NCBI RefSeq assembly: GCF_001908725.1
Contig: NZ_CP018725.1
Coordinates: 1,488,001 to 1,552,000, forward strand
Reading direction: 5' to 3'
DNA from: Xanthomonas vesicatoria ATCC 35937
GTDB taxonomy: Bacteria > Pseudomonadota > Gammaproteobacteria > Xanthomonadales > Xanthomonadaceae
Length of the DNA: 64,000 nt
Part shown: piece after piece, positions 56,502-64,000 of the stretch
Position numbering within the stretch: position 1 is the first letter of the stretch
Layout: every line of letters begins with the position of its first letter
The notes under the pieces: generated by a model
Told to the model about the DNA's origin: nothing
Database searches by the model: none
Seen by the model: only the letters and a program-made list of their open reading frames with translations
Position numbers and translations under genes: made by a program

Positions 56502-57263
56502 ATGGCGTATGCGGTTGGCGTTCTGAATGCATTGCCCAGCGTGCAGCTGTGCGAGCTGCTGGGCCGCCTCGGCTACGGGTTCGTGGTGCTGGATCTGGAG
56601 CACGTGCTGCGCGCGCCGGACGCGCTGGAACATGCGATCCGCGCCTGTGAGCTGTCCGGCTGCGAGGCGTGGGTGCGGGTGCCGGAGGTGGACGCCAAAC
56701 TGATCGGCCGGGTGCTGGATGCCGGTGCGCGCGGCATCGTGGTGCCGCGTGCCGAGTCGGCGCAACAGATGGCGCGCGCCGTCGCCGCGGCGCGTTTCCC
56801 GCCGCTTGGTCAGCGCGGGATCACCGGTGGCCGCGTCACCGGCTTCGGCAACGTCGACCTGCCCACCTATATCGCCCAGGCCAATCGTGACATCCGCATC
56901 GTGCCGATGATCGAAAGCGCCGCCGGCATTGCCGCGCTTGACGAGATTCTCGCTGTGCCCGGCGTGGCGCTGGTGATGGAAGGCGCGCTGGATCTGGCGC
57001 TGGATTTGGGCCTGGGTCCGCAGCCCACGCATGCGCAGGTGTGGGAATTGCTGCTGCAGCTGCACGCGCACTGCCGCGCCGCCGATGTGCCGTTCTGCCC
57101 CAATCCACGGACCGATGCGCAACGCACGCACTGGCTGCAACAACCGGATCTGCGCTGGCTGCTCGCCGGCGAGGACCGCGCCCTGATCCAACGCGCGCTG
57201 CGTGGCCATCTGGCCACGTTCGACGCGCCCGCCTCACTACCCGCCTGCAGGAGCACGCCGTAG
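56502..57263 (+). CDS. HpcH/HpaI-fold aldolase, probable SbnG-like citrate synthase for the siderophore
   Basis: 253 residues from the ATG at 56502; a TTG at 56487 would add five codons, and an in-frame stop at 56472-56474 limits extension. HpcH/HpaI metal aldolase residues are conserved with the right spacing: H34 (LDLEH), R59 (WVRVP), E138 (PMIES) and D164 (ALDLALDLG). R59-E138 is 79 and E138-D164 is 26, the same spacing as in E. coli HpcH and in SbnG. SbnG is the dedicated citrate synthase of staphyloferrin B. Here the enzyme is the first gene of an iron-regulated locus whose product contains citrate, so a citrate-synthase role is a strong inference. Confidence 0.8.
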   Translation: MAYAVGVLNALPSVQLCELLGRLGYGFVVLDLEHVLRAPDALEHAIRACELSGCEAWVRVPEVDAKLIGRVLDAGARGIVVPRAESAQQMARAVAAARFPPLGQRGITGGRVTGFGNVDLPTYIAQANRDIRIVPMIESAAGIAALDEILAVPGVALVMEGALDLALDLGLGPQPTHAQVWELLLQLHAHCRAADVPFCPNPRTDAQRTHWLQQPDLRWLLAGEDRALIQRALRGHLATFDAPASLPACRSTP

Positions 57264-59405
57264 ATGTCGACGATCCGTTTGCACACCCTGAGCCTGGCCA
57301 TCGCCGCAGCCAGCTGCGGTCTGCCGCAGCTGGCGCTTGCCATAGATACGCCGGCTGTCGAGACGTCGGCTGGCGTGAATGACCAGACACCGATCCGTGC
57401 ACTGGATGCGATCCAGGTACAGGGCAGCCTGCTTGGCCGTTCCAAACCGGACGACGTACAGCGCTACGCGGGCAGCCGCCAGGTGATCGATCGCGAGCAG
57501 TTGCGCAATGGCGGCAATCGCTCACTCGACGATGCGCTGCAACGCGTACCTGGCATCAAGATCTTCGACGAGACCGGCACCGGCGCATTGCCGCAGATCA
57601 TGTTGCGCGGCCTGTACGAAAGCCGCAGCGGCCGCGTGCAGGTACTCGAAGACGGCATCCCGCTGGCGCTGGCGCCGTATGGGCAGACCAGCCTGTCGTT
57701 GTTTCCAGTGGGACTCAATCAGATCGATCGCATCGACATCGTGCGCGGCGGCGCGGCGGTGCAGTACGGTCCGAACAACGTGGGCGGGGTGATCAACCTG
57801 GTCAGCAAGGACATCTCCAGCGAGTGGAGCACCACGCTGGCGCACAAGGTCACGGCCGGTGGCCAGGGCCAGTTCCTGCAAGACAGCGCGCTGAGCAGCG
57901 GCGGCTATCTGACCGACAACTTCGGCATGCAGGTCGATGCCAATCGCACCTACGGCGAGTATTGGCGTGCGCATAGCGATACCGACATCAGCAATCTGCG
58001 CGTGCGTGCGGAATGGTGGCTGGACGACACCAAGCTGATCAAGGCCAGCGTGCAGCGGTATCTGGTCGACATGGACCTGGCCGGCGCGCTCAGCCCGGAC
58101 GATTACCGGCGCGACCCGCGTCAGTCCACGCGCCCATTGGACACCTTCAACGGCCGTACCACGCGTGCATCACTGAGCTATGAGCAATTGTTCGGCGACT
58201 GGGGGCCAATGAAGGATGTCCGCTTGTCTTGGACCAATTTCAGCGCGCGCAGCAGCCGTAACTTCATCGTCGGCATGCGCCAGGCCGCCACCGAAACCTG
58301 GCGCTCGGACCTGCCGCCGCAACTGCGCCAGACCGCACCGCGCGACTTCCGCGTGGTGGGCAGCGAGCCGCGTCTGAGCTGGAGCATGGGCGAAGCCGGC
58401 GGCGTGCAACAGCAGTGGACCGCAGGCGTGCGCGCGGTGCGCGAGGACATCGATTTTCTGGTCGGCAATCTACGCTTGCGCGATGGCTTGTTCACCAGCG
58501 TGCGCGACTGGCAGTTCGAAGACCGTGCGTTGGCCGCCTATGTCAGCAATGCGATCACGCTGCCGGACGCGCGCATCACCGTCACGCCCGGGTTACGCTA
58601 CGAGCGCCTGGATTCGCGCTATTTCAACCGCGCTACCGGGGTGAGTACGCTCAACCAGACCCGCGATGTGCTGCCCGGCCTGACGGTCGGCTTCCAGGCA
58701 AACGCGCAATGGTTCTTCTATGCGGACGGGCAGCGTTCGATGCGCGCGCCGCAGGTCACCCAGATCATCTTCGGCAACAATCTGGATGCCGAGCTGGCAT
58801 GGAACTACGAAGCCGGCACGCGCTATCAACCCAATGACCGTACCCGCATCCAGGTCGGTGGCTACCTGATCGATTTCGATCAGCAGATCCAGCTGGACAA
58901 CACCACCCGCGTGTTCCGCAATCTGGGCAAGACCCGCCATCAAGGTGGCGAGGTGGAGCTGCAATGGAGCCCGGAACAGCTGCGTGCGCTGACCCTCAAC
59001 GCGGGCTACGCGTATCTGGATGCCAGCCAGGAATCGGGGGCGTTCCGCGGTTTGCGCGTTCCGTATACCTCGCGCAATCAGATCACCCTGGGCGGCAACT
59101 ACGCACTCGGTCATACCACTGTCGCGCTCTCCGGTTATTACTTCAGCAAGGCCTTCAGCGATGCGGCCAACACCGTGCAAGAGAACGCCATCGCCTCGGT
59201 GGGCCAGTTGCCGGCCTACATGGTCTGGAACACGCAGGTGAGCCACACGTTGTTCGAACGCGATGGGCAGAAATTCAGTGCGTCGCTAGCGATCAACAAT
59301 CTGTTCGACCGGCAATACTGGTTCCGTGGCGTGGACACCAGCCCGTGGGGCCGTCAGGCCGCACCCGGACGGACCTTCACTGCAGGTGTGGAGTACACGT
59401 TCTAA
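57264..59405 (+). CDS. xsuA: TonB-dependent xanthoferrin receptor
   Basis: 713 residues. It starts directly at the ATG after the aldolase stop, with a CAGGAG ribosome binding site inside the aldolase end. Signal peptide MSTIRLHTLSLAIAAASCGL, cut near LALA. The plug contains LRGLYESRSGRVQVLEDGIP and IDIVRGGAAVQYGPNNVGGV; the barrel ends in VEYTF. It resembles the PvuA/FpvA-like receptors for carboxylate siderophores. The name xsuA follows its position ahead of xssA. Confidence 0.88.
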   Translation: MSTIRLHTLSLAIAAASCGLPQLALAIDTPAVETSAGVNDQTPIRALDAIQVQGSLLGRSKPDDVQRYAGSRQVIDREQLRNGGNRSLDDALQRVPGIKIFDETGTGALPQIMLRGLYESRSGRVQVLEDGIPLALAPYGQTSLSLFPVGLNQIDRIDIVRGGAAVQYGPNNVGGVINLVSKDISSEWSTTLAHKVTAGGQGQFLQDSALSSGGYLTDNFGMQVDANRTYGEYWRAHSDTDISNLRVRAEWWLDDTKLIKASVQRYLVDMDLAGALSPDDYRRDPRQSTRPLDTFNGRTTRASLSYEQLFGDWGPMKDVRLSWTNFSARSSRNFIVGMRQAATETWRSDLPPQLRQTAPRDFRVVGSEPRLSWSMGEAGGVQQQWTAGVRAVREDIDFLVGNLRLRDGLFTSVRDWQFEDRALAAYVSNAITLPDARITVTPGLRYERLDSRYFNRATGVSTLNQTRDVLPGLTVGFQANAQWFFYADGQRSMRAPQVTQIIFGNNLDAELAWNYEAGTRYQPNDRTRIQVGGYLIDFDQQIQLDNTTRVFRNLGKTRHQGGEVELQWSPEQLRALTLNAGYAYLDASQESGAFRGLRVPYTSRNQITLGGNYALGHTTVALSGYYFSKAFSDAANTVQENAIASVGQLPAYMVWNTQVSHTLFERDGQKFSASLAINNLFDRQYWFRGVDTSPWGRQAAPGRTFTAGVEYTF

Positions 59406-59754
59406 CCGCAATGCGCGCGGTCGGCAGTAGCAACCGGCGCGTGCCACTTGCGCACTGCGATTGATCGTCAGCGTCACGTACCACAGATCAGGATTTGCAC
59501 CGTTTTATCAGTGTCCACGCTGCATGGAGCAGCGGCACCATGCGACCGATGTGACAGGGGCATCGGTCGCCCATGACGGCAATGGCGGCCCTGCCGTGGC
59601 CGTCGCCGGAAATACGGCGTGCACGAAGCACGCTTCAGCGCCGCAGCACGCGGCATTGCGATCGATGCATCGCAGGCCACCCAACGCCGATCGCGGCGCC
59701 AGGCAGCCCGTTTCAGTACCGGTTTCCCCACCGTCCTGCCGAACGAGAGCTGCC
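59406..59754. other. 349-base gap between xsuA and xssA
   Basis: No gene is supported. The reading frame of the next gene is open through the gap, but the added codons are not protein-like. The length allows an internal promoter for the biosynthetic genes; I saw no second Fur box that I trust. Confidence 0.35.
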
Positions 59755-60981
59755 ATGACTGCGACATCCGCTGCACCGTTGGTGATCCTCACCCATGTCT
59801 GCCACCCGGCCATCACCGACGGCTTCTTGCCGGCCGCGCACGCGCAAGGCGTGCCGGTGTGGCTGTTGACCGACCATCGCCTCGATCACCTGGCCTATTT
59901 CCACGACCACCCTGCGCACGCGCCGCAACGGGTGATCGAATGCGATGTCTTCAATCCGCTGGGCGTGCTCGATGCACTGCACGACGCCGGCGTACTGCCG
60001 CGCGCAGTGTTCAGCAATAGCGACCATCTGCAGACCAGCACCGCCGTGGTGGCCGCCGGCCTCGGGCTGCCGGGCAAGGACTGGCAGGTGTGCTACGCCG
60101 CCAAGAACAAGGCCGCAATGCGGCAACGCTTGCGTGCGCGCGGCCTGCCCTGCCCCTGGTTCTGCACGCTGATGCCGGGCGCCGCCGTGCCAACCGATCT
60201 TCCGTGGCCGGTGGTCGCCAAACCGCGCGAAGGCGTGGCCAGCCTGGATGTGCGCCACTGCGCCGACGCTGCGCAATTGCAATGCTATCTGGACGATCTG
60301 TGGCAGCGCCACCCGCAGCGCACCGTGCTGCTGGAAGGCATGTTGCACGGCCCGCTGTTCACCCTGGAAACGTTGGGCGACGGCGACAGGCTGCGCGCCA
60401 TCGGCGGCTTCAAGGTACGGCTGTCGCCACCGCCGCATTTTGTCGAATGCGAGGCGCAGTGGGATGCACATGTCCAGACGCCGGTGATTGCGCAGGCGCT
60501 GCAGCAGCTGCGCGCCTTCGGCGTCGGGTTCGGGGTGTGCCATAGCGAATTCATCCTCACCGCCGATGGCCCGGTGCTGGTGGAGATCAACTACCGCAGC
60601 ATCGGCGACCGCCGCGAATTTCTGCTCGATGGCATGTTCGGCGGGCAATGGTTTTCCGCCGCGCTGGCGCCGCACCTGGGCCAGCCATTGCCGCAGCTGC
60701 GCAGCACGTGCGCGCATGCGCTGCTGCGCTATTACGTAGCCGAGCGCGACGGCGAGCTGATCGCCGCCAGCGAAGACCGCCGCCATCACGACGCGCACAG
60801 CGATGTGCAGTACCGACGCATGCGTACACCGGGCGAACGCATCCAGCTGAGCCATTCCAACAAGGATTACCTGGGCGTGTTGAGCGCCGTGGCCAGCGAT
60901 GCACAGGCGCTGCAGCAGGCAGTAGTGCATGCCGAAGCCGGCCTGCACTGGCGCATCGACAACGCGCAGGTGCACCCATGA
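59755..60981 (+). CDS. xssA: ATP-grasp ligase of siderophore biosynthesis
   Basis: 408 residues from the ATG at 59755. It has an ATP-grasp layout: nucleotide-binding lysine in WPVVAKPREGVASLDV, acidic metal site LVEINYRSIGDRREF, and AAKNKAAMRQRLRARGLPCP before the ATP-binding domain. The PvsA homologue of the vibrioferrin cluster joins amino-acid-type building blocks by amide bonds. The next gene overlaps by ATGA (60978-60981). The symbol follows the published xss naming. Confidence 0.85.
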   Translation: MTATSAAPLVILTHVCHPAITDGFLPAAHAQGVPVWLLTDHRLDHLAYFHDHPAHAPQRVIECDVFNPLGVLDALHDAGVLPRAVFSNSDHLQTSTAVVAAGLGLPGKDWQVCYAAKNKAAMRQRLRARGLPCPWFCTLMPGAAVPTDLPWPVVAKPREGVASLDVRHCADAAQLQCYLDDLWQRHPQRTVLLEGMLHGPLFTLETLGDGDRLRAIGGFKVRLSPPPHFVECEAQWDAHVQTPVIAQALQQLRAFGVGFGVCHSEFILTADGPVLVEINYRSIGDRREFLLDGMFGGQWFSAALAPHLGQPLPQLRSTCAHALLRYYVAERDGELIAASEDRRHHDAHSDVQYRRMRTPGERIQLSHSNKDYLGVLSAVASDAQALQQAVVHAEAGLHWRIDNAQVHP

Positions 60982-62786
60982 GCAGCGCCGCCGACCAGCG
61001 CTACATCGCCACCCGCATCATCGATGCCTGCCTGCGCGAGGACCTGCGCGCGATCGTCAGCCGGGGCACGTCCGCCGCGCCCGACGCGAGCGTGCTGGCG
61101 GCGTGGACCGATCCCAGCCCGGTGGACGGCTGGTGGCGCATCGCGCATCTGCCCGACGGCACGCTGTGGTTGCCGATCCATCGACACGGCGTGCTGCAGG
61201 ACATCAGCGCCTGCGGCGACCGCTGGATCGTGCAGACCGACGCCGCAGCGCACGTCGAACACGGCGCGCGCGCGTGGCTGCAACGCATGAGCGCCGAGCT
61301 GGATGCGCAGACGCAGCAGCTGCACCGTGCCTATGCCGACGAAGCCGACTGCGCCGTCGCACACCGCGCGCTTGCGCGACAGGCGTATGCGGCCCAGGTG
61401 CCGGCCTTGGTGCATGCGCTAGAGCACGAAGAGGCCGCCGAACGTGCATACCGCTGCGACCAGCTGGCCAGCTACCGCGATCATCCGTTCTATCCCACCG
61501 CACGCGCCAAGGCCGGGCTGGACGCAGACGAACTGCGTCACTACGCGCCGGAATTTGCGCCCACCTTCGCGCTGCGCTGGTTGGCGGTTCCGCGTGCGCT
61601 GGCCCGTTGCACCAGCGCGCCGCCGGATGCGGTATGGCCGGACTTCGCTACCCTGGGGCTGCCGCCCGCGCTCGCCGCGACGCACATCGCCTGGCCGGTG
61701 CATCCGCTGGTCTGGGAGCGCCTGGAGCAGCCGGGCTTCGCGCTTCCACCCGGCACGCTGCGGGCACCGCAGGCCTGGCTGGAGGTGCGCCCTACCCTGT
61801 CGGTGCGCACCCTGGTGCCGCTGCTGCATCCGCAGTTGCATCTCAAGCTGCCGATCCCGATGCGCACGCTAGGCGCATTGAACCTGCGCCTGATCAAGCC
61901 CTCCACGCTGTACGACGGGCATTGGCTGGAGCGCGCGCTACGGCGTATCGACACGCACGATGCCGCATTGCAGGGGCGTTGCGTATTCGTGGACGAGTCG
62001 CATGGCGGACATGTCGGCGACACCCGGCATCTGGCCTATCTGATACGGCGCTATCCGCCCTTGGATGACACCACGCTGGTCCCGGTGGCCGCGCTGTGCG
62101 CGCCGATGCCCGATGGACGGCCGCTGGCGCTGCATCTGGCCGACCGGTTCGCACACGGAAACGTGCACGCCTGGTGGCGCGAGTACACCGAGTTGTTGCT
62201 CGCGGTGCATCTGCGGCTGTGGTTGCGCTACGGCATTGCCCTGGAAGCCAACCAACAAAACAGCGTGCTGGTCTATGCGCACGGCCAGCCCACGCGTCTG
62301 TTGATGAAGGACAACGACGCCGCGCGGATATCGATGTCGCATCTACGTGCGCAGCTACCGGACATCGACACGCTGGGCGCGCTGCAGGACGCACGGATCG
62401 CGGTGGACCAGACACACGCGCTGGCACAGATGTTTTGCACCATCGTGCTGCAATTGGATCTGCAGGCGGTACTGGACGGCCTGGCCGAATGGCAGCCGGC
62501 CTTGCGCGCGCCGCTGGCGGCGCACTTGCAGGAGCAGGTTGCGCAGACGCTGGCAACGCTGGATGCCGACGGTATCGACACCGCGCCTGCGCGACGCCTG
62601 CTGGCCACGCCGCGGTTGCCGGTGAAATACCTGCTCAGTGCCGGCAGCCTGCTCAGCAAGCAGCTCACCGGCGCCACCGACATCAACAAGTTCTATGGCG
62701 ACAGCGCGCCCAATCCGTTCGGCACCGCGTTCGCCCAGGCACATGCAGCCCCGCAGCCATGTCGGCATGCCGGTGGTCAGCGATGA
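60978..62786 (+). CDS. xssB: IucA/IucC-family NIS siderophore synthetase
   Basis: 602 residues. IucA/IucC core motifs are visible: AWPVHPLVWERL, the ATP-binding PTLSVRTLVPL, LKLPIPMRTLGALNLRLI, and the C-terminal LLLAVHLRLWLRYGIALEANQQNSVL with LLMKDNDAARIS. The enzyme adenylates a carboxylate, probably citrate or a citryl intermediate, and couples it to an amine or alcohol. It is the PvsB-type synthetase by order. Coupled by ATGA overlaps on both sides. Confidence 0.9.
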   Translation: MSSAADQRYIATRIIDACLREDLRAIVSRGTSAAPDASVLAAWTDPSPVDGWWRIAHLPDGTLWLPIHRHGVLQDISACGDRWIVQTDAAAHVEHGARAWLQRMSAELDAQTQQLHRAYADEADCAVAHRALARQAYAAQVPALVHALEHEEAAERAYRCDQLASYRDHPFYPTARAKAGLDADELRHYAPEFAPTFALRWLAVPRALARCTSAPPDAVWPDFATLGLPPALAATHIAWPVHPLVWERLEQPGFALPPGTLRAPQAWLEVRPTLSVRTLVPLLHPQLHLKLPIPMRTLGALNLRLIKPSTLYDGHWLERALRRIDTHDAALQGRCVFVDESHGGHVGDTRHLAYLIRRYPPLDDTTLVPVAALCAPMPDGRPLALHLADRFAHGNVHAWWREYTELLLAVHLRLWLRYGIALEANQQNSVLVYAHGQPTRLLMKDNDAARISMSHLRAQLPDIDTLGALQDARIAVDQTHALAQMFCTIVLQLDLQAVLDGLAEWQPALRAPLAAHLQEQVAQTLATLDADGIDTAPARRLLATPRLPVKYLLSAGSLLSKQLTGATDINKFYGDSAPNPFGTAFAQAHAAPQPCRHAGGQR

Positions 62787-63967
62787 AACGCATTCTTGGC
62801 CCGGTGCTGGCCGCCCACTATCTGGCGGCCTTCACCGCCCTGGGTATGCCGCTGTTTCTGCCGCAGGTCCTGGCCGAACTGGCGCCCACCGCCGCAGTCG
62901 GCTGGAGCGGCGTGCTGTACGTGTTGCCCACCTTGTGCACTGCGTTAACGGCGGGCACCTGGGGGCGGCTGGCCGATCGCTATGGACGCAAACGCTCGTT
63001 GCTGCGCGCGCAACTGGGGCTGGCGCTGGGCTTTGCGATTGCCGGCTTCGCACCGTCGCTGAGCTGGCTGGTGGTCGGGCTGATCGTGCAAGGCACCTGC
63101 GGCGGTTCGCTGGCGGCAGCCAACGCCTATCTGGCCAGCCAACCGCAGGCCGGCCCGTTGGCGCGTGCGCTGGACTGGACGCAGTATTCGGCGCGGCTGG
63201 CGATGGTCAGCGCACCGGCATTGCTGGGGCTGGCGATTGCCTTGGGCCCGGCGCAATCGCTCTACCGCGCGCTCGCGTTGCTGCCCCTACTGGCGTTTGC
63301 ATTGACGTGGCGGTTGCCGGCGGATCAGCCCACCGCGCGTCCACGCGCTACAGCGCCGTCGTCGTCGGGCACCGAGCAGGCAGCGCGTCCGTCGACCGCC
63401 GCCTCGGCGCTGTGGCCGGCGTTGTTGATCGCGCAGTTTCTGTTCTGCTTCGCGATGGTGGTGACCTTCCCGTATTTCATTCCCTACGCGCTTGCGCGCG
63501 GTGCCGGTCACGACGCGCTTGCCGGCCTGCTCTACAGCCTGCCGCATCTGGTGTACCTGGTGGTGTTGCCGTGGTGGCGGCGCGGCGATGGTGAGGCTTG
63601 GCTCATTCCGGGGCTGCTGCTGTTTGCGCTGGCCTGCCTGTGGCAGGCGCTGTTGCACGACGCCATCGCGCTGGCGGCGGCGCGCCTGCTGTTCGGCGTC
63701 GGCATGTTGTTCGGCCTGCGCGGGCTCAATCGCAGCCTGGCCCTGGTCGCCAGCGGCCAGGGTGCCGGCCGCCTGTTCGGCCGCTTCGATGCGTGCGGCA
63801 AGTGGGCGGGCGTGGCCGCTGGCGCCGCCGCCGGTGCGCTGGCCCAGGCGGCCGGCCCCGCCCTCCCCTTCCTGGCCGCCGCCGTCGCTGCGGCTGGCAC
63901 TGCGCTCACCGTTGCGGTGCGCTTTCCTTCAAGGAGAACTGCCGATGTCGCTGCACACGATGCATGA
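62783..63967 (+). CDS. xssC: MFS exporter of the siderophore
   Basis: 394 residues with about twelve membrane helices and the MFS A-motif GRLADRYGRKRSLLRAQ. It corresponds to PvsC, the vibrioferrin exporter, by order and type. The start overlaps the synthetase stop by ATGA, and its end overlaps the next gene by 23 bases. Transport of xanthoferrin is an inference from context. Confidence 0.88.
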   Translation: MKRILGPVLAAHYLAAFTALGMPLFLPQVLAELAPTAAVGWSGVLYVLPTLCTALTAGTWGRLADRYGRKRSLLRAQLGLALGFAIAGFAPSLSWLVVGLIVQGTCGGSLAAANAYLASQPQAGPLARALDWTQYSARLAMVSAPALLGLAIALGPAQSLYRALALLPLLAFALTWRLPADQPTARPRATAPSSSGTEQAARPSTAASALWPALLIAQFLFCFAMVVTFPYFIPYALARGAGHDALAGLLYSLPHLVYLVVLPWWRRGDGEAWLIPGLLLFALACLWQALLHDAIALAAARLLFGVGMLFGLRGLNRSLALVASGQGAGRLFGRFDACGKWAGVAAGAAAGALAQAAGPALPFLAAAVAAAGTALTVAVRFPSRRTADVAAHDA

Positions 63968-64000
63968 CCCCTGGTACGACAGCATGGCCGACGCGCAGGC
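63945..64000 (+). CDS. xssD: Start of a second siderophore synthetase, cut by the window edge
   Basis: Only 18 codons are visible (MSLHTMHDPWYDSMADAQ...). An AAGGAG ribosome binding site lies at 63931-63936, 8 bases before the ATG, inside the end of the exporter gene. By gene order with the vibrioferrin and xanthoferrin clusters it should be the PvsD-type IucA/IucC synthetase. The sequence seen is too short to show this. Confidence 0.55.
   Translation, partial: MSLHTMHDPWYDSMADAQ

Noticed and set aside
56444..56650. Alternative frame from ATG 56471 over the aldolase start
   Set aside because: It soon turns into Arg/Ala-rich shadow sequence, while the other frame carries the conserved aldolase residues.

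Overview
The window is almost certainly chromosome of a plant-pathogenic Xanthomonas. It is GC-rich and has many TonB-dependent receptors, a xanthoferrin-type (vibrioferrin-like) siderophore locus, an ampR/class A beta-lactamase pair, the Xylella/Xanthomonas-type BigR sulfur regulon, and the GGGAATC-type intergenic repeats I associate with xanthomonads. I see no rRNA, CRISPR array, prophage or intact insertion sequence. There is one tRNA gene (Lys).

Layout. (1) 1-7,053: a 36-residue membrane micropeptide, an RsuA-type pseudouridine synthase lacking the usual catalytic Asp, a 68-residue hypothetical protein, a chemotaxis receptor, an HWE histidine kinase split over two overlapping frames followed by a receiver protein, and a small secreted protein. 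(2) 7,054-21,028, nearly all on the minus strand: yebC-ruvC-ruvA-kup-SMI1/KNR4-ruvB-ybgC-tolQ-tolR-tolA-tolB-pal-cpoB-queE-queC-tRNA-Lys. This is the classic Holliday-junction, Tol-Pal and queuosine neighbourhood, with a potassium transporter and a tandem SMI1 protein inserted between ruvA and ruvB. (3) 21,118-27,937: hydrolase, GNAT acetyltransferase, aspS, a DUF3011 protein, an FmdB-type zinc ribbon and an MFS transporter. (4) 28,333-31,719: the BigR regulon as two divergent arms, persulfide dioxygenase plus two YeeE/YedE channels on one side and bigR, a TauE/SafE exporter and a DUF442 phosphatase-like protein on the other, with AT-rich inverted repeats between them. (5) 32,016-43,571: a TonB receptor with a phospholipase C, an esterase, divergent bla/ampR with a lytic transglycosylase, a YcxB-like protein and an ABC-F ATPase carrying an in-frame repeat insertion. 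(6) 43,753-53,683: three tandem paralogous TonB receptors, a VOC protein between the first two, a strong terminator, and a cytochrome P450. (7) 54,451-64,000: a KefB/YbaL-type antiporter, then the siderophore locus: Fur box, SbnG-like aldolase/citrate synthase, xsuA receptor, ATP-grasp ligase, NIS synthetase, MFS exporter, and the first codons of the next synthetase, cut by the window edge.

How it works together. Several blocks concern the cell envelope: Tol-Pal maintains outer-membrane integrity, the lytic transglycosylase and bla/ampR act in peptidoglycan turnover and beta-lactam response, and five TonB receptors import nutrients. The siderophore operon probably makes its own citrate through the HpcH/HpaI-fold enzyme, assembles and exports the siderophore, and re-imports the ferric complex through XsuA, under Fur control. 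The BigR regulon senses and removes sulfide and persulfide. Functional calls rest on motif reading and remembered family knowledge; no database search was run.
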